NCBI RefSeq assembly: GCF_900090045.1
Contig: NW_021638294.1
Span: 30,730 to 94,729 of the forward strand
From: Plasmodium malariae
Taxonomy: Eukaryota; Apicomplexa; Aconoidasida; Haemosporida; Plasmodiidae
Direction: 5' to 3'
DNA: 64,000 bases
Both the position numbers and the translations under genes were made by a program. Positions 38,951 to 53,192 of this stretch are shown piece after piece. Each line of letters opens with the position of its first letter. Position 1 is the stretch's first letter. The notes under the pieces were generated by a model. It worked only from the letters and a program-made list of their open reading frames with translations, ran no database searches and was not told the DNA's origin.

Positions 38951-41900
38951 ACTACTACATTAACACTTATTGCAATATTTTTAATGTTTCCTTTTGTTTA
39001 GTACTAAAAAATAATTTACATAAAAATGTGAATGTTTCACACAATCCTTGTAATACGATACTACAATAAATTACTGTTTTTATAGTGTTGCATATATAAA
39101 TATTAAATTTATTTAATAATAATTTAAATCACTTGTACTTTTCCTTGAACTTTAATGAGAAAAAATAAAAATATGTACATGAATGAAATACATTAATACA
39201 GATAAATAGTTTTACAAATTATAAGATATATTAGACTTACATCAGATATTAAATAACATATAGTGTAAAAAATTGTAATTCATAAATGCTCAATAATATA
39301 TCTCATTGTATATATAATATAGAATCCTGAACAATTTAATTAATATATATATTAAAATAAATTGAAAACAAAAAATGGTCAGAGCTATTTTTTTTTAATT
39401 ACACTTTAAATGTAATAGAATAGGATTATGCTTTTAATAGTACTATAAAAAGTTAATACATAAAAATTCATGTAAAAAATTGAAGAGTATAAGAATATAT
39501 ACATATTTATGTAATCCAAAGACAAATTTTTTTCGTAAAAGTATGATTAATAGAGGCACAGAAATATAAATACAAATTAATTTTTATTGGATAACCAATT
39601 TCCAAATTATTGTTTTACATTAAGTTTCTTAGGATATGTAATATTTCTTATATAAAATCCATTCAGATAATATATATAAATGAAAATGTATCAAAAAGTA
39701 CAAACTAATAATTCAATAAGCTTAACAAGATCAGTAGATCTAGTAGATGAAAAGAATTATAATGAAAATTAAATAAAAATTCGTAATACTAAGAATATGT
39801 CATATATGAATTTAGGATAAATACATATATATTGATTTTTATACTATAATTATTAAATTGTCAAAATTGTGGTATATATGATTGTCACGTTTAGAATTAT
39901 AAATATTAAAATAATAGAATTCTATAAAGAATAAATTATACATATAATGTTTTTATTTAATCAAATAATATGAAAGGATACTAAATAAAACATAAAAATA
40001 ATATCATATATTTTACATAACAATAATCTTGTAAAATATAATTTATTGCTTTATTCGTGAAAAAACTTATGAAAATAAGTTCTTTTTATAACTTGATACA
40101 ATTATATATTTATCTGTTTAACTAATAGAACACTGCTAAAATTAAGACATACTTATCATCAAAATATATTTTTTTTATTTTATATTTTAAGTATATTATT
40201 ATTTATGACTGTTTTAACTATAATAATATGTTATTAATTATAAGCTCTAGTTTGAGTAACATTAAATAGAAATTAAAATACCTTAGTTCCTCTTTAAAAT
40301 TTTATATACTACAGTTTTTACATGGTGTTATTGTACATAATGAATAAGAAACAATTATTATTTGTTATTTAAATAACTGCACTATCCAAATTTCATTTAC
40401 TTTTACATATTTTTCCTATTTCAGGCTGTAATACTTTTTATGCTTTTAGCATCTGTATTAACTTATGTTAATGCTTTACATAAAAATATATGTATTTTTG
40501 TATTAAATATTATTTTTTAAATAAAAATGTTTATAATATATTCTCAGTAATATGAAGGACATTCCATTAATTCATATAAATTTTTATTAATTTTGTATTA
40601 TTTTTAAATAAACCTAATGTATATATTTCATTATTATACAAATATTCTTATTATATATTAAAAATTATAATAAAAAATGTATTAACAAAGAGAAAAAAAA
40701 AATTTTTTTTTGTAAATATTTTAAACATAAATTTACGTAGCTCTTTTTTAAATTTTTTCAAATATTTCACAATATCATACTTTGTTTAATGTCACCAGAT
40801 ATTAATTTTCAATAATATGTTCATTATATATATTATATTTACATATATTTATATAATATATACTAATGCAAATACATGAATAAATAAAGCTTTAAAACAT
40901 GATAGATCTTTTTTATTTATAATCCACTCTATATGGTTATTAAGTAATATATATATAAAAAAAATTATATAATATTTAAGAGATTAAAATAAAATGAACA
41001 CAACAACAAACAAATAAATTTTATATAAATATATTAAACGATAAAAATAAATTAAAATAAAACTTATTAAAAAAGCAGAATTACTAAATATTACCATTAT
41101 AACGTAATGTTTTTTGTGAAATAATTAATTACAAAAATTTATTATTAATATATATTTTTTTTAATTTTCGGATTATTCACTATATCATATGTACATGTTT
41201 CAAGTGTAATATTAAAATAAGAAATAATATATATAATTTATACTATAATAACCTATTATGGTGTTTCTGATTTTAAATTGCTCTGTAATTTTATTTAATT
41301 ATTCCCGTATTAAAAGGCATTATAAATGATACAGGATATATTTTTCATTTTTTATGCTATATAAATATTTATAATAATAAAAAAGTTATTATCATTTAGT
41401 TAAATATATAAACAAACAAAAAGTTATTTATTATATTTTTAATTTACTTATTAGAATATATCTATCAATTATTACAGATAAATAATTACAGAGGATCAAG
41501 ATTTGTTATTTTATATAACTTAATATATTATTCCATTTATGTTTAATTATTATGTCATTATTTTTTATTACAATATTATAATTTATATTATGTTTTCTTC
41601 AACCACACTGTAAAATTAATATTGTTATAATTATATCTTAATAAATTTTTCATATTTTATATAAGTAATCACATATATTTTCATTAATTAATAGGTACAA
41701 ATATACTTTTAATTAATTAGATGTTTGATCAAATGAAACGATTTGTATATAAAAGCGATGGCAGGTACATATAAATGAAAATATATGTATAATAAATTAT
41801 ATTCTATTAAAACTATTCAATGTAATAATATATACTATAAATAATGAGTTTTTAGATAATAGTTATAAATATAATATTTAATATCACAACTATATTTTAA

Positions 41901-42612
41901 TGATAAAATTATTTCAAAGTATAACAACAATTTAGCAAATTTATATATTATTAACTTTTATTCATATATACAATGCAGTAAATATAAAAAAATATTAACA
42001 AATGAATATCGCTACAATGGTCTGTATAAATAATAAATAGAAAAATTAAGAAAAAATAATAAATAAAAACATACTATCACTTATAACAATGATATGGTTT
42101 ATAATTCATTTATTCTAGAAAGATTTAAGAATAAAGAGAATTATTTACATTAATATAGATAATAAGATATATATATATATATGTTTGTATAAGGAAAAAA
42201 GAAAAAATAGAAATGTATTAATTAAAGTAGTTTCTACCAAAAAATTTTATATCACATGTTCATGTAACTTATTTGTAATTTTTTATTGTTAGTTATTTGA
42301 CTTCATTTTAATTAATGGAATATGTATATTATATAGAAATATAAACCTGACTATGATTTAATATCAAAATATGTTTAATATATATTTCCTTAAGGTTAAT
42401 GAAAATAAGAATGATACAAAATAATTAGTAATATATATTCATTTATTTTTTAATTAATACATAAATTTTTATGTAAATGAAAATAATATAATATATTTTT
42501 ATTAATATATATTTTCTTAAAATTGTTCTATTGATAATTAAAAAGATATAAAGTTCCAGTTTCCTTTCGGATTTTAACTTACAACAAACTATAGTGTTAA
42601 TGTAGGATCATC
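38951..42612. other. Intergenic upstream of STP1
   Basis: About 3.7 kb, very AT-rich. Around 40433-40519 a short plus-strand frame after a TTTCAG acceptor-like site reads AVILFMLLASVLTYVNAL, a plausible signal or membrane segment, but no partner exon is visible. The right end should contain the STP1 promoter. Confidence 0.45.
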
Positions 42613-45228
42613 ATGGAAAATTGTTTTTCTTTGGTAATATTTATTATTTTTTAATATTCATAAAATTATGCATAAATTATGTATTTATTATATAGAAAGT
42701 TATAATAAAAAGAGATAAAAATTAATATTTCTTCATTATTTTGAATATAGAATTACGGTGCTAGAGCTTCCGGCTATTTCATGTTCCGTTATGATCCATT
42801 TTTTAATAAAATTAGAAATACAATAATAGAGAAAACTAGTTCCTTAAGTAATGTGAATGATAAACAAAATTTTAGGAAAGAGTGTCTAGCTCTGGCTGAT
42901 TATCTAGTTAAAAATAAATCTCCTCCATCTTATTATAGCAATCAAAAAAAAAGATGGGAAGGAGCCATAAGGGATTGGAACGAAAAATACTATAAAGGGC
43001 TAACTAAACATGGAGGGTGTTTTATGATTTTCGAAGAGGAAGAAAAAAAAATTTTAGAATTAATATATGAAGCGGAAGATTTCTGTGAGGAGAAAATAAA
43101 AAAAAAACCAGAACATAGTTGCATTCAGAAAGCACGCGATAATCCAAATAATTGTGATAGTAAGTGTTCAACAGAAATTAGTGAATATAACGAGTGGATT
43201 ATAGAGAGAAAGAACTATTTTACAAAAACTAAAAAACAAATTTATGAAAAGTGCAGAAAAAACAATCAAGTATTACCATTTCCAAAAAAAACTTGTGATG
43301 TACGTAAACCTGAAACATTTAAACAAATTCCTGTATGCAATACACAAAAGCCCGTTACACAAGAAAAATCTTTACAAGTACCAAACGAACAACAATATTC
43401 AGCTAAATCTCAAGTTCTCCCTATAGTAGAATCTCAAAAATCAACTGTACCAAAAAATAGTGAAGAAAATCTACCCCTACATCACGGTTCAAGTACAGAT
43501 ATTGGAACTACACTAATCGCAGGTGATCAATATGAACATCATGCTGAATCACAAGAACCAAAACTTTCTGAATCTTTGGATTCAGGAATGCAATCTCAAA
43601 AATCACCAGATTCTTTATCTACTACTGTAATATCCGAACAGACAACTACTGTAGATACGAATTTACAACATTCAAAGGGTGAAATATCAAACCCTCCCCG
43701 AGGTACAGAATCGCCAAATTCAACATTACTAGTAGGTACTGTACCTTTCCAAAAAAGTGAGAAATTAGAAGAAATCAATAAGAATCAAATTATTTCTCAA
43801 TCTCAAGAATCACCAGTCATTGTTCCGTCATCTCATGCCCCAATTGAATTACCTAGAACAGCAGGTAGTATTAATGCTACTTATTTTTATATATATGCAA
43901 CAAATAAACTAAATAATATATTTATTTATAAAACTATTACAGGTCAAGAACAAAATTCATCTGTAATAAACACACCATCTATTTTAATAACCGTTCTTCT
44001 TATTATGGTATTTTCCATTTTTATTAAAGTAAATTTAAACAAAATTATTAAATACATGATATATATTTGAGTTCAGTAATAATATATATTATAAATATAT
44101 TTTTCTATATTATAGTATGCTTTAATAGTGATGTTCAAAAAAAAAAAAAAGATAAAGAGAAAACAAATGAAATTCCTTAGAATACTACTACCTTCTTGCT
44201 CTAAGAGAAAAAGAATATTTTTAACAAATGATCAATTGGTTCAACAAAAATATAATAATAAAGAAATCACCAAAAAAATAAAATTACAAGAACATAACAT
44301 AAAACAAAAAGTAAACTCCTCAAAGAGTAAAACGGAAAGGACAAAAACTATTATAGAAGTACATATGGAAGTGCTTCAAGAATTCAGAAAAGAAGAATGG
44401 GAATTAAAAAAAAGAGAATATTTGGAAATATGCTTAGATGAGTTCACAAAAGAAAAAAATACAACCTATCCTAATTTAAAAGACGATCAACTATTCGTAG
44501 AATATACTAAAAACACTACAGGCACTGAAGAATCCATAACTTTATGCAATAAGTGGATAGAAAGACACAAAAATCTTTCTGAACAATTAAAAAAAGAAGA
44601 TTGGTTCAACAGCTTGAAAAATGAATGGAAAATAGAACGAGATTACATAAAAAGAACTAAAGAATTAGATAATAGTATTCCAAATGACACTCAAAATATT
44701 TCATCATTAGAAACAGAAAAAAATATATGGAGACAATGGATATCAAAGAAGAGTCGGATTATAGAGCACTATTTGGAATATGAATGGTTTAGCGGATTAA
44801 CGGAAGAATTACAGAATACCTTGGATGAATATGGAAATGACAAAAATAAAAATAATGTATCACTAATTAATTTGGATGAGTTGGAACAAAAAGGAAGTAG
44901 TGAAGAACTATATAAAAACATAAAAAAAAAATTACTAGAAAAACTGTGTATACTTGTACTTATGACAATATTAGAAGAATGCAGAAAGGAGGAGAATACA
45001 GAGAATAGTGAATCATATTTGGATAATTCCATAAATGATTGCAAGTTAGGAAAAAATATTTATGGAAATTCAGGAATTACAGAAAACATAAATAAAGATA
45101 TAGGAAATGTTTTGGAGTACATGGAAAATAAGGAATCTTATAGCAATAAAGTAGAAGAACCTTTTATACAGGAACTGAATGATTGGATAAGAGAAGAAAA
45201 TACATATATAAATTTTATAAACAATTAG
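42613..45228 (+). CDS. STP1: STP1 protein, four-exon gene, possibly C-terminally truncated
   Basis: Subtelomeric STP1 family, related to SURFINs; a variable membrane protein of infected cells, function unknown. Exons: 42613-42633 (MENCFSL), 42751-43864, 43943-44028, 44116-45228; 777 residues. Exon 2 begins NYGARASGYF and encodes an N-terminal domain with spaced Cys and Trp (for example KRWEGAIRDWNEKYY), then a long Ser/Thr/Pro/Gln-rich stretch to about residue 378. Exon 3 holds the membrane span near 391-406. Exon 4 is the cytoplasmic, Lys/Glu/Trp-rich domain, starting YALIVMFKKKKKIKRKQM and containing EVHMEVLQEFRKEEWE. Intron 2 is 78 nt, in frame and stop-free, so an unspliced reading is also open. 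The stop at 45226-45228 is followed by frameshifted sequence resembling further STP1 tail. No other intact STP1 lies in the window. Confidence 0.85.
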
Positions 45229-45470
45229 AACAAATTATAAATATCCTGGGAGAAATTAGATTGATATAACCCATAAAGAGATAGGGACAAATTTAAATGT
45301 ATTCGAAGAATAATTTATTGAAATAAAATGATATATATAATGTAAAATTGCTAAACTATGCGATATTGAAAGGAAAAACACAAAAAGATAACTATAAAGT
45401 AAAGGAAAAAATAAAAGTAAAAATTATTTGCGAAATAATAACATTGAAACAGAGTTACATAAAAAAAATT
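45229..45470 (+). pseudogene. Decayed C-terminal tail of STP1
   Basis: Directly after the STP1 stop, the next reading frame gives IDITHKEIGTNLNVFEE and then, after stops, further Lys-rich codons to about 45.47 kb. This matches the style of the tail in the 3.7 kb pseudogene (SIVNDRTVEESTDIAEKHIS and on). It suggests that the ancestral exon 4 was longer and that a frameshift near 45.2 kb shortened it. Confidence 0.45.
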
Positions 45471-47397
45471 CGAATTATATATAAATTTTTTTAATTCTAT
45501 AAGAATATCTAAAACACGTTATATTAATACTTGAATCAATAATAATAGCCAATTGCCAATGTATAAATAATAAAAAATAAATTTCATACTATAAATTTTA
45601 GCATACTAATTCAGCAAAATTTAAGAAATGCTTTTTTTTTTATTACTTAATATATAACTTCTTTCAAAAAATCATAAGATATATTGAACTTATAACTTGT
45701 GCTTTTAAAATGTATATTTACTTTTTAATATATATTAAATTATTACATTATCTAATATTGGTAACCTAACTTTCCCAGATAAAATATTAAAGCTCAGATT
45801 AGTATACACCTATTAATTTATATAAATATGTATATATTATATATTTTTTTTTTCCATTCTCTTTTAAATAATTAATGTGTTAATAATTATTTTATCTAAT
45901 TTAATATTTAAATATTATAATAATATAATATTACATTCTTATTAAAATAAATAATATTTTACTTTGTTTAATAACAATATTTTTTTTAAGGAACCATTGG
46001 AAAAAATGAATAAATATATTCTTTAGTATTTTATTTTTCTTTTATATTAATATAAAAAGAAGCAAGTTATTATAAAAAAAACTTTATAATATATATAACT
46101 TTTAAAGAGATTATTAAATCTATTATTATATGAATACATAATTATGAAGTATAACATAATTTTTTATTAATAATAAATATTGCAATAATATATTTATAAT
46201 AAATAATTGCTTAATATATAGTTACAATACAATTAATTAATAATAGTTTATTATATTCCTTATATTAGATTCTTTATATTTAATATATATATATCTTCCG
46301 CAAGAACACTTATGTTATATATGTAATATATGCTGTTATCTAAAATAAAATATTAAAGTATTTTTTGAGTACATAGAAGATACGATCAATTTTGCTAAAT
46401 TAATACAAAAAAAAATTATAAAAATCCTATAGCTTTAATTTGAGGGGCTATATATTCATAAATGTATATATATATATGTATAATATTTTTATTATTTGTA
46501 AAGGTCTATAAAAGAAATGTAGGATATATATTTTTATATATAAAATTTTATTGTTTTTTCGTAATATATTATTAAAAGTACTATAATAATTAAGAATTAA
46601 TAAGTAAATCCTCTTTATATTGATATTTCTAATTTTTTTTTATTTATTGTTTAAAAACTACAACTCAATTTCTTTTAAAGCTTCTTTTAATTAATTTTAG
46701 AAAACATTCATAAAACATAGTATTAACAATGTAAAATTAAGTATAATATTATTATTAATGCGAGATCAATAATTTTTATTTCTAAATTTAAATAGTAATT
46801 CATTTTTTATATATAAAATTCATGAATATGGAAATTCCTTATGATATATTTTATCCATATTAATGATATATTATATGGAACTCATATTAAGAGTCTTTAA
46901 ATCATAAATAAAATCTAATATTCATTCTTAATTATTTCAATATTAAACTGAAAACGGCTAATATATTTTTTGCACAGAATTATTAATGTATATATATTCT
47001 AAATTATTAACAATATTATTATGAGTAAAGTTCATGAAAAAAAGCATTTACGTATAAATCAATTTTATATCTTTTTTAAAAATAAATATTCATTATTCAT
47101 ACATTAAAACAGTGAAAGTTTACAAGCAACGATTAAAAAAATTTTAAATAAATACATTATTAATGTATTTATATTAGAGTTTTTCATATAAATGTTATGT
47201 TTATTAAATTTTTATATACATCTCTATACATTTTATCTTACAATATTTTATACAAGGAAAATATCTTATTATTATTATAACATTTATAATATAATATATA
47301 TAAAAACTAAAATAAGAGAAATACCTTATATATATGTAATGATATAAAATGCATCATCCAAGTACAAAAATAATTTTTTTTTTCATTATGTACATGC

Positions 47398-47423
47398 ATA
47401 TATATATATATATATATATATAT
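47398..47423. repeat. (AT)13 microsatellite
   Basis: 26-bp uninterrupted AT run in intergenic DNA. Confidence 0.85.
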
Positions 47424-50023
47424 GAATGAAAACAAATATAATTAATGTATTAATGTATGATTTATTACAAAAAATATAAATTTATGAGAAAGGTTTTTAA
47501 TTTATTCATTATCAATTTATTATATAAAAAACATAATTTATACATAGTATATATATTTATACTGCTTCAATAGATATACATCATTGGTAGTATATTAATA
47601 AATTATAAAAAAAATTTATTTAAATATAAATACTATATTAAAAAATAATTTACATATGTTAAGAATTATTTAGTACCAGTAACTGTGATAATTTATTTTT
47701 TCATTTTTTCATAATCTTCTTTTTGTTGGGGTAAAGTACTTTAGTGAAAGTATATTTCAATACTATTATAAGTATATTGTTATTATGTAATCAAAGATGC
47801 ATAATAATTGCACCTTAAAGTAAAATTAAAGGGAAAATTAATTATATATATATATATATAAATCATTGTAACTTTTTTAATTTTTACTAATTTTTTTCTT
47901 TTTATAAATTATATTTTTTCTAATAATAGTAGCAATATTTAAAAAAATCTTATTCATCTTCAAATTTTTACTTTTAATATTATTTCTTAAACTGTTGTAT
48001 TATTAAAAATTTTGAATTAATATTAAAGATAATTAATGTCACCAGTACATAAGAAAAATATTTTTTATATTATTTAAAATATTAAAAGTCTTATTTTTTT
48101 AAATATGATATATCGGTAAAGGTAACCTTAGTTAAGCAGTATATATTTTTGTGTTAGCAGTTAATAAAATATTTTTTTCTTAAAATATATATTTCGTTAA
48201 TATTTTTATATATCATCTCAATTAAATTTTATTCCTTATTATTATATATATATATATTGTTTTTCTAATTATATTAGGCATAATTCAAAATTATTTTTTA
48301 AATTTTGTTTATACGTAAGACATCAGCTGCTTCAAAGAGTTTTTTATTATTTTAGTTGTAAGAAGATTATTTAAAAAAATAAAATTTCAATGGTTAACAT
48401 ATATATATATATATATTACGTTATATACCTGTATTAAAATTTATCTATTTTTATTTTCATATTAAGAAAGCTGTTTATTAATATGTATATAAATTATAAA
48501 AATATAAATTCATTTTATCAAATAAATTATTTTAACAATGCGTAAAGTTGCAATTATTATATAAAATTATTATATTATTTTTAACTTTTCCTAAGATAAT
48601 TTTATTAATACTGTTCTTATTTCGCTTCATATGAATAGATAATCTATGTTTTTAGTGTTTACTTACATAATTCTGAATACTTCTACAAGAGTATCTATAT
48701 TTTTTAATTATTCATCTTTTTCTATTTAGATATATAGGATAATTACCTTTATATATATGTTTTCGTCAATTTTTAAGAATTTTATTTTGACAATTTTTTT
48801 TTATTCATTTTTTAATTTACCGCGTTTTTGTTTTCATTTCGATTTGTATTTCAATATATTAGGTAAATTTATATATATATGTATAACATTAAATTTTATT
48901 TTGTTCTATTCCGGAAAATGCATTTACTAATTATGCATAAATTACTAATACAAATAAATCATAATAAATTTGCTCAAAAAAACATTTTACAAGAATTTAA
49001 AATTATTTAAATAAATATAAAAATTAATTTCATAATTATTTATATTTAGTAGAAATATTATTTATGTGGAAATTTTAACTTCTGATGATTTTTTTTTTTT
49101 TTTTTTTTGCTGTAGCACAAAAAAAAGTAACATTGAATTACTTCTTTTATAACACAAACTGTAACTTCATTTAATAAACATTTATTAAGTATACATATTT
49201 ATACAGAATTATTATTTAATTAAATTTATTTCAATGCGTCTTTTCTAAATTCCTCCCTTTCTGTTGTTCTCCAAAAATATATATTATTAATGTGGAATAA
49301 AGCCAATTTTGAACGCTTAATATATTTTAGTAATCATATTTTTCCCTTTACTTATTCCTATATATATATCAGTATATTAATTTTTTTTTCCTACAAATGT
49401 TTATATATTGATGTATCGTTAATAATATAAAAATTTTCATTTTTATTATTATTAATAATGCTTTATATATACATGTATAATCAACGTATACATACTTATA
49501 CAAAAGTAATATATATATTTTTTTTTTCATTATATTTATTTTAAATATGATATCATACTTTCAATAATGTCATATATCATTTTTCTTAGATTAATTACTA
49601 TATTTAAACTTTTTTAAATTTAACATGTTAAATTCTTATTTTAAATAGAAATTTCAATAAATTATTAATATGCTGTTTTTTGGGCTATGGAAAAAATTGG
49701 AGTTTTAAAAAATAAATAGAAAATATGTAAAAATATATAGAAACTTGATAAAAATCTATACACGAATTATATTTTATTATAAATTATAAAAACTATATAT
49801 TATATACTTAAACATATTAAGGTGCTGCCCGCTAGTAAATGCTCGGAGATTAATAATATTTACTTAATATATATTTTTAACCTCTTTTCAGATAAATGCA
49901 TGCTTATTCTTTCGAATTATTTATGTTTCCACTCAATTAAAGGATTATATTTAAAAATTCTACTTTTTAATAAATAATTTAATTTTCTATACAATAAATA
50001 TGTTATCGTAAAAGTAATATATT

Positions 50024-50026
<3 letters not shown>

Positions 50027-50054
<28 letters not shown>

Positions 50055-50056
50055 TG
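50027..50056. repeat. (AT)15 microsatellite
   Basis: About 30 bp of uninterrupted AT dinucleotides in intergenic DNA. Confidence 0.85.
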
Positions 50057-51730
50057 ATAATATTAATGTGTTTTTTTTTAGTTTATATATAGCTTTTATT
50101 ACATTTCATTGTGTAAATGATTGAAATTATTAAAATCTTTAATATATAAAAATAATGAAACTATGCTGAATATCTAATTTTTTACATTAATGCTTATATA
50201 ATATTTGCTTTTAAAAAAGATATAAACAAATAAATAAGAAAGAATTTTTTTTTTTCATTTTATCATTTATTTTATTTCGGAGTCACATTACATTATAATA
50301 ATAGAATTCGCTACATTTAAGAGTATCTTTATATTTGATCATTTTTAACATTAACTTTGCAAAAACATATTTTAAATATAAAACTTTATGTAATTTATAA
50401 ATATAATTATTTGTAAGATATGGTAGAATCAAATATGAAAAGAAAAAAGTAATAATAATAAACAAAATACTTCATATAAAACCAATATAAATCACTTTCC
50501 TTATTACTTATTTTTATTTTTGTGCTAATATTATCTTATAAAATAAAAAATCATTCTTCTAAAACGTTGTTAAAATATGTTTAAAAATTATTACATTTTA
50601 ATTTATCAACTGCTTTTGCTAATGGTCTTTGGATTGAAAAAATGCACATAAAATTATTTAATAAAGAACAAATAACCTTATTAAATAGAAAAAAAAAAAA
50701 AAAAAAAAAACTTAAAATAAAAAAAATACTGTACACAAATATATCCAGTAGAATGTTAAAAAAAAAAAAAAGAAACAATTTATTTTTAAAATTTAATGCT
50801 TAATTTAGTTGCCTTTTTTCTTATTATATCATTTCCTGTTTGTATTTTTAAGACATTTATAAAACAAAGAATAATAGTAGCACAAATTTTAAAGTTTCAA
50901 TATACTTTATAGGGCTATATTATTGGAATTATTGGTTTCATATATAAATATATATGATCTGTAAAGAATTAATAGCACTATTTCTTGTATTATTATACAA
51001 ATTAATAATTTTAAGTATTATTTATAATATAAAAATATAACTATGCATATGTTAAATAATGATGTATTTCCAGCTTAGGTTTTAGTAGGTACTGTAGATC
51101 AAAATATATTAAAACCTAATACTACATATAATATAAATATAGCTAATGTATTATAATTCTGTTACTGTTATACATATTTCTCTCCTTTTTAGTTAACAAT
51201 TTTTATCAAAATTAATTTTAAAATAAATTATAACAAGATAGTTACTATATAATTTTTAAAAATTTCTTACATTATATCTCTTAACAAAAGATCTAAATAT
51301 ATTTGTTCTAAAATTTTTTTTCTAATTAATAAAAATAAATCTATAAATATTAATACAACCAAATTTATTCACTTTTTTTTTTTTTGATACTATACACATT
51401 TATTATTAATTCAAATATAATAATGCATTTTCTTAAAACTATGAAAAAATAGTGATTATAGTTTGTAACTATATATAAAATAGAAAGAACTTTATTTCCC
51501 TAACATAAATGAACATATTTATTTGTAATTATTCAAGTTGTACTATTATATATTCATTTGAAAGTGAAAACATATATTTTTTATAGAAATCCATTTACAT
51601 ACACAAACATTTATATTTGTCTAAATATATTTAATTAAGCGAAAATAACATTTTAAAATAAAAAACGAAAAGTATTAAAACAGTGAAATTCATAAGGAAA
51701 CATATGTTTTTATATTTTACCGTTTCTTAA

Positions 51731-51767
51731 CATACAGACCACGTATACTCACGTACATTTATAAAAC
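51731..51767 (-). promoter_or_regulatory. Downstream motif of fam-m-like gene, diverged
   Basis: CACGTATACTCACGTACATT then TATAAAAC, about 110-145 bp past the stop of the 51.9 kb gene. Loosely resembles the motif beyond the other two fam-m-like genes. Confidence 0.25.
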
Positions 51768-51874
51768 TTTATATAATAGTTATCTTATTCGGAAATATAT
51801 TACTCATATATTAAATATATTACTTCATATTAATAATTGCCTCACATAAAAATTCGTATTTTTATTTTTTCATT

Positions 51875-52762
51875 TTACTCAGTCATTAACTTAATCTTTT
51901 TATATTTTTCATTATTTCTCAAGATCTTGGGAATAGCTATTATAAGAATAGCACCTAATATAATGATAAGAACAAAAAAAAATAATGCAAAAGCTTCTTC
52001 TTTCTTTACTATATACTCGAAAGGTTTTTCTATATAATCCCAAAAGCTTTTTATAAAAGCTAATTTTTCTTCAAGTGCACTATATGAAGGTAGTGCTTTT
52101 AATATGGGTAATCCTATTCCCAACAAGAAAAAAATAAAAAATATGAAAACTCCAAATCCGTAATTTCTAAATTTTATTTTTCTTAAAGCTATATCCCTAA
52201 TTCTATTGTTTTTTTCAAGAAAAGTGTTATAATCTTTTTTTTTGATCCATCTTTTTTCAAAATGGAAATGTTTTCCATCAAACATTCCATCATTATAATC
52301 TACGACTTCTGTATAATATGTAGCCCTATTTAATAGACTACTATTAGATTGTTTATTTTTTCCTTTATTTCTTTTTATATTAATAGATATATTTTCTTTA
52401 TCCGACTTCCAATTGTCTGGCATACCCACTTTTAACTGTGTAATATTTGAATTTTTGTCTTCCTTATATTTTACTAGTAATCTATAAGTTATTGTATATA
52501 ATGTCTTATTAAAATTGTTCTCATTAGCCAAATATTTATTAAAAATATTCTAAGGAAAAAAGAATGAACATTGATTATATAATAGATTATATAATTTAGT
52601 AGTAAAAAACTGTATTAAATAAAATACATGCGAAAAAAATAAATAACATATATATCCTTAAATAGAATAACGTACGAAATCATTGTTAAAATTGCATATC
52701 CATATTAAAACGAAAAACATAGTAGTTTTGTTAAATGAGATTAACTTAATTTTTTGTTCCAT
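51875..52762 (-). CDS. fam-m: Fam-m-like Plasmodium exported protein
   Basis: Two-exon gene, 253 residues. Exon 1 (52676-52762) encodes the signal peptide MEQKIKLISFNK... with core FFVLIWIC, 29 codons; an in-frame ATG lies directly upstream (52765). The donor is GTACGT instead of GTATGA. Exon 2 is 51875-52549, starting NIFNKYLANENN. Export-like RLLVK is at 52-56, the only copy with Val in the fourth position. The signature FDGKHFHFEKRWIKKKDY follows, then the first span around GVFIFFIFFLLGIGLPIL, a loop with SFWDYIEKPFEY, the second span, and the tail KILRNNEKYKKIKLMTE. Downstream member of a doublet with the 55.1 kb gene. No lesions seen. Confidence 0.87.
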
Positions 52763-53166
52763 CATATATTTCTCTAATACTATATTATACTAAATAAAAA
52801 AAAAATTTTAAAATAATATAATATTCCTCATATGATAAAATTAAATATTTATTTTTAATATTCAATTTTATTATTTCTTCGTAAATACCTTCAAAAATTA
52901 TGTAACTATAACATGTTTCACATAAATTACCAAAATTAATAACATTCAAAATATAATATATATAATCTTTATAGTAATTGAAATTAAAAAAAAAAATACC
53001 TATTATTGAAATGAATAATTTGAATTCATTTATAAAAATTCAAAATATAAAATTTAATTTTTTAATTTAGTGTATAATTTATATTATTTTTTTATTAATT
53101 CTTTTTAGAAAAAACTAAAAAGAAAACATATAATTCCCTATTAAATTTGATCATTAAGAATATATA

Positions 53167-53192
53167 AAATATAGAATATAGAGAATGTATAT
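53167..53192 (-). promoter_or_regulatory. Conserved upstream purine-rich element
   Basis: AATATAGAGAATGTATAT on the plus strand, about 405-430 bp upstream of the ATG of the 51.9 kb gene. Good match to the shared pattern. Confidence 0.5.

Larger units (their letters stand above)
45471..51874. other. Long gene-free AT-rich stretch
   Basis: About 6.4 kb, the longest empty stretch of the window. Many AT-dinucleotide runs and poly-T or poly-A tracts (for example near 49.09-49.11 kb). One short GC-richer spot, GGTGCTGCCCGCTAGTAAAT, stands out near 49.82-49.84 kb. Open frames at 50283-50465 and 50581-50778 are low-complexity. No decayed family member recognised. Confidence 0.55.

Noticed and set aside
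50581..50778. Minus-strand Phe-rich open frame
   Set aside because: It is the translation of long A-runs on the plus strand; no family features.
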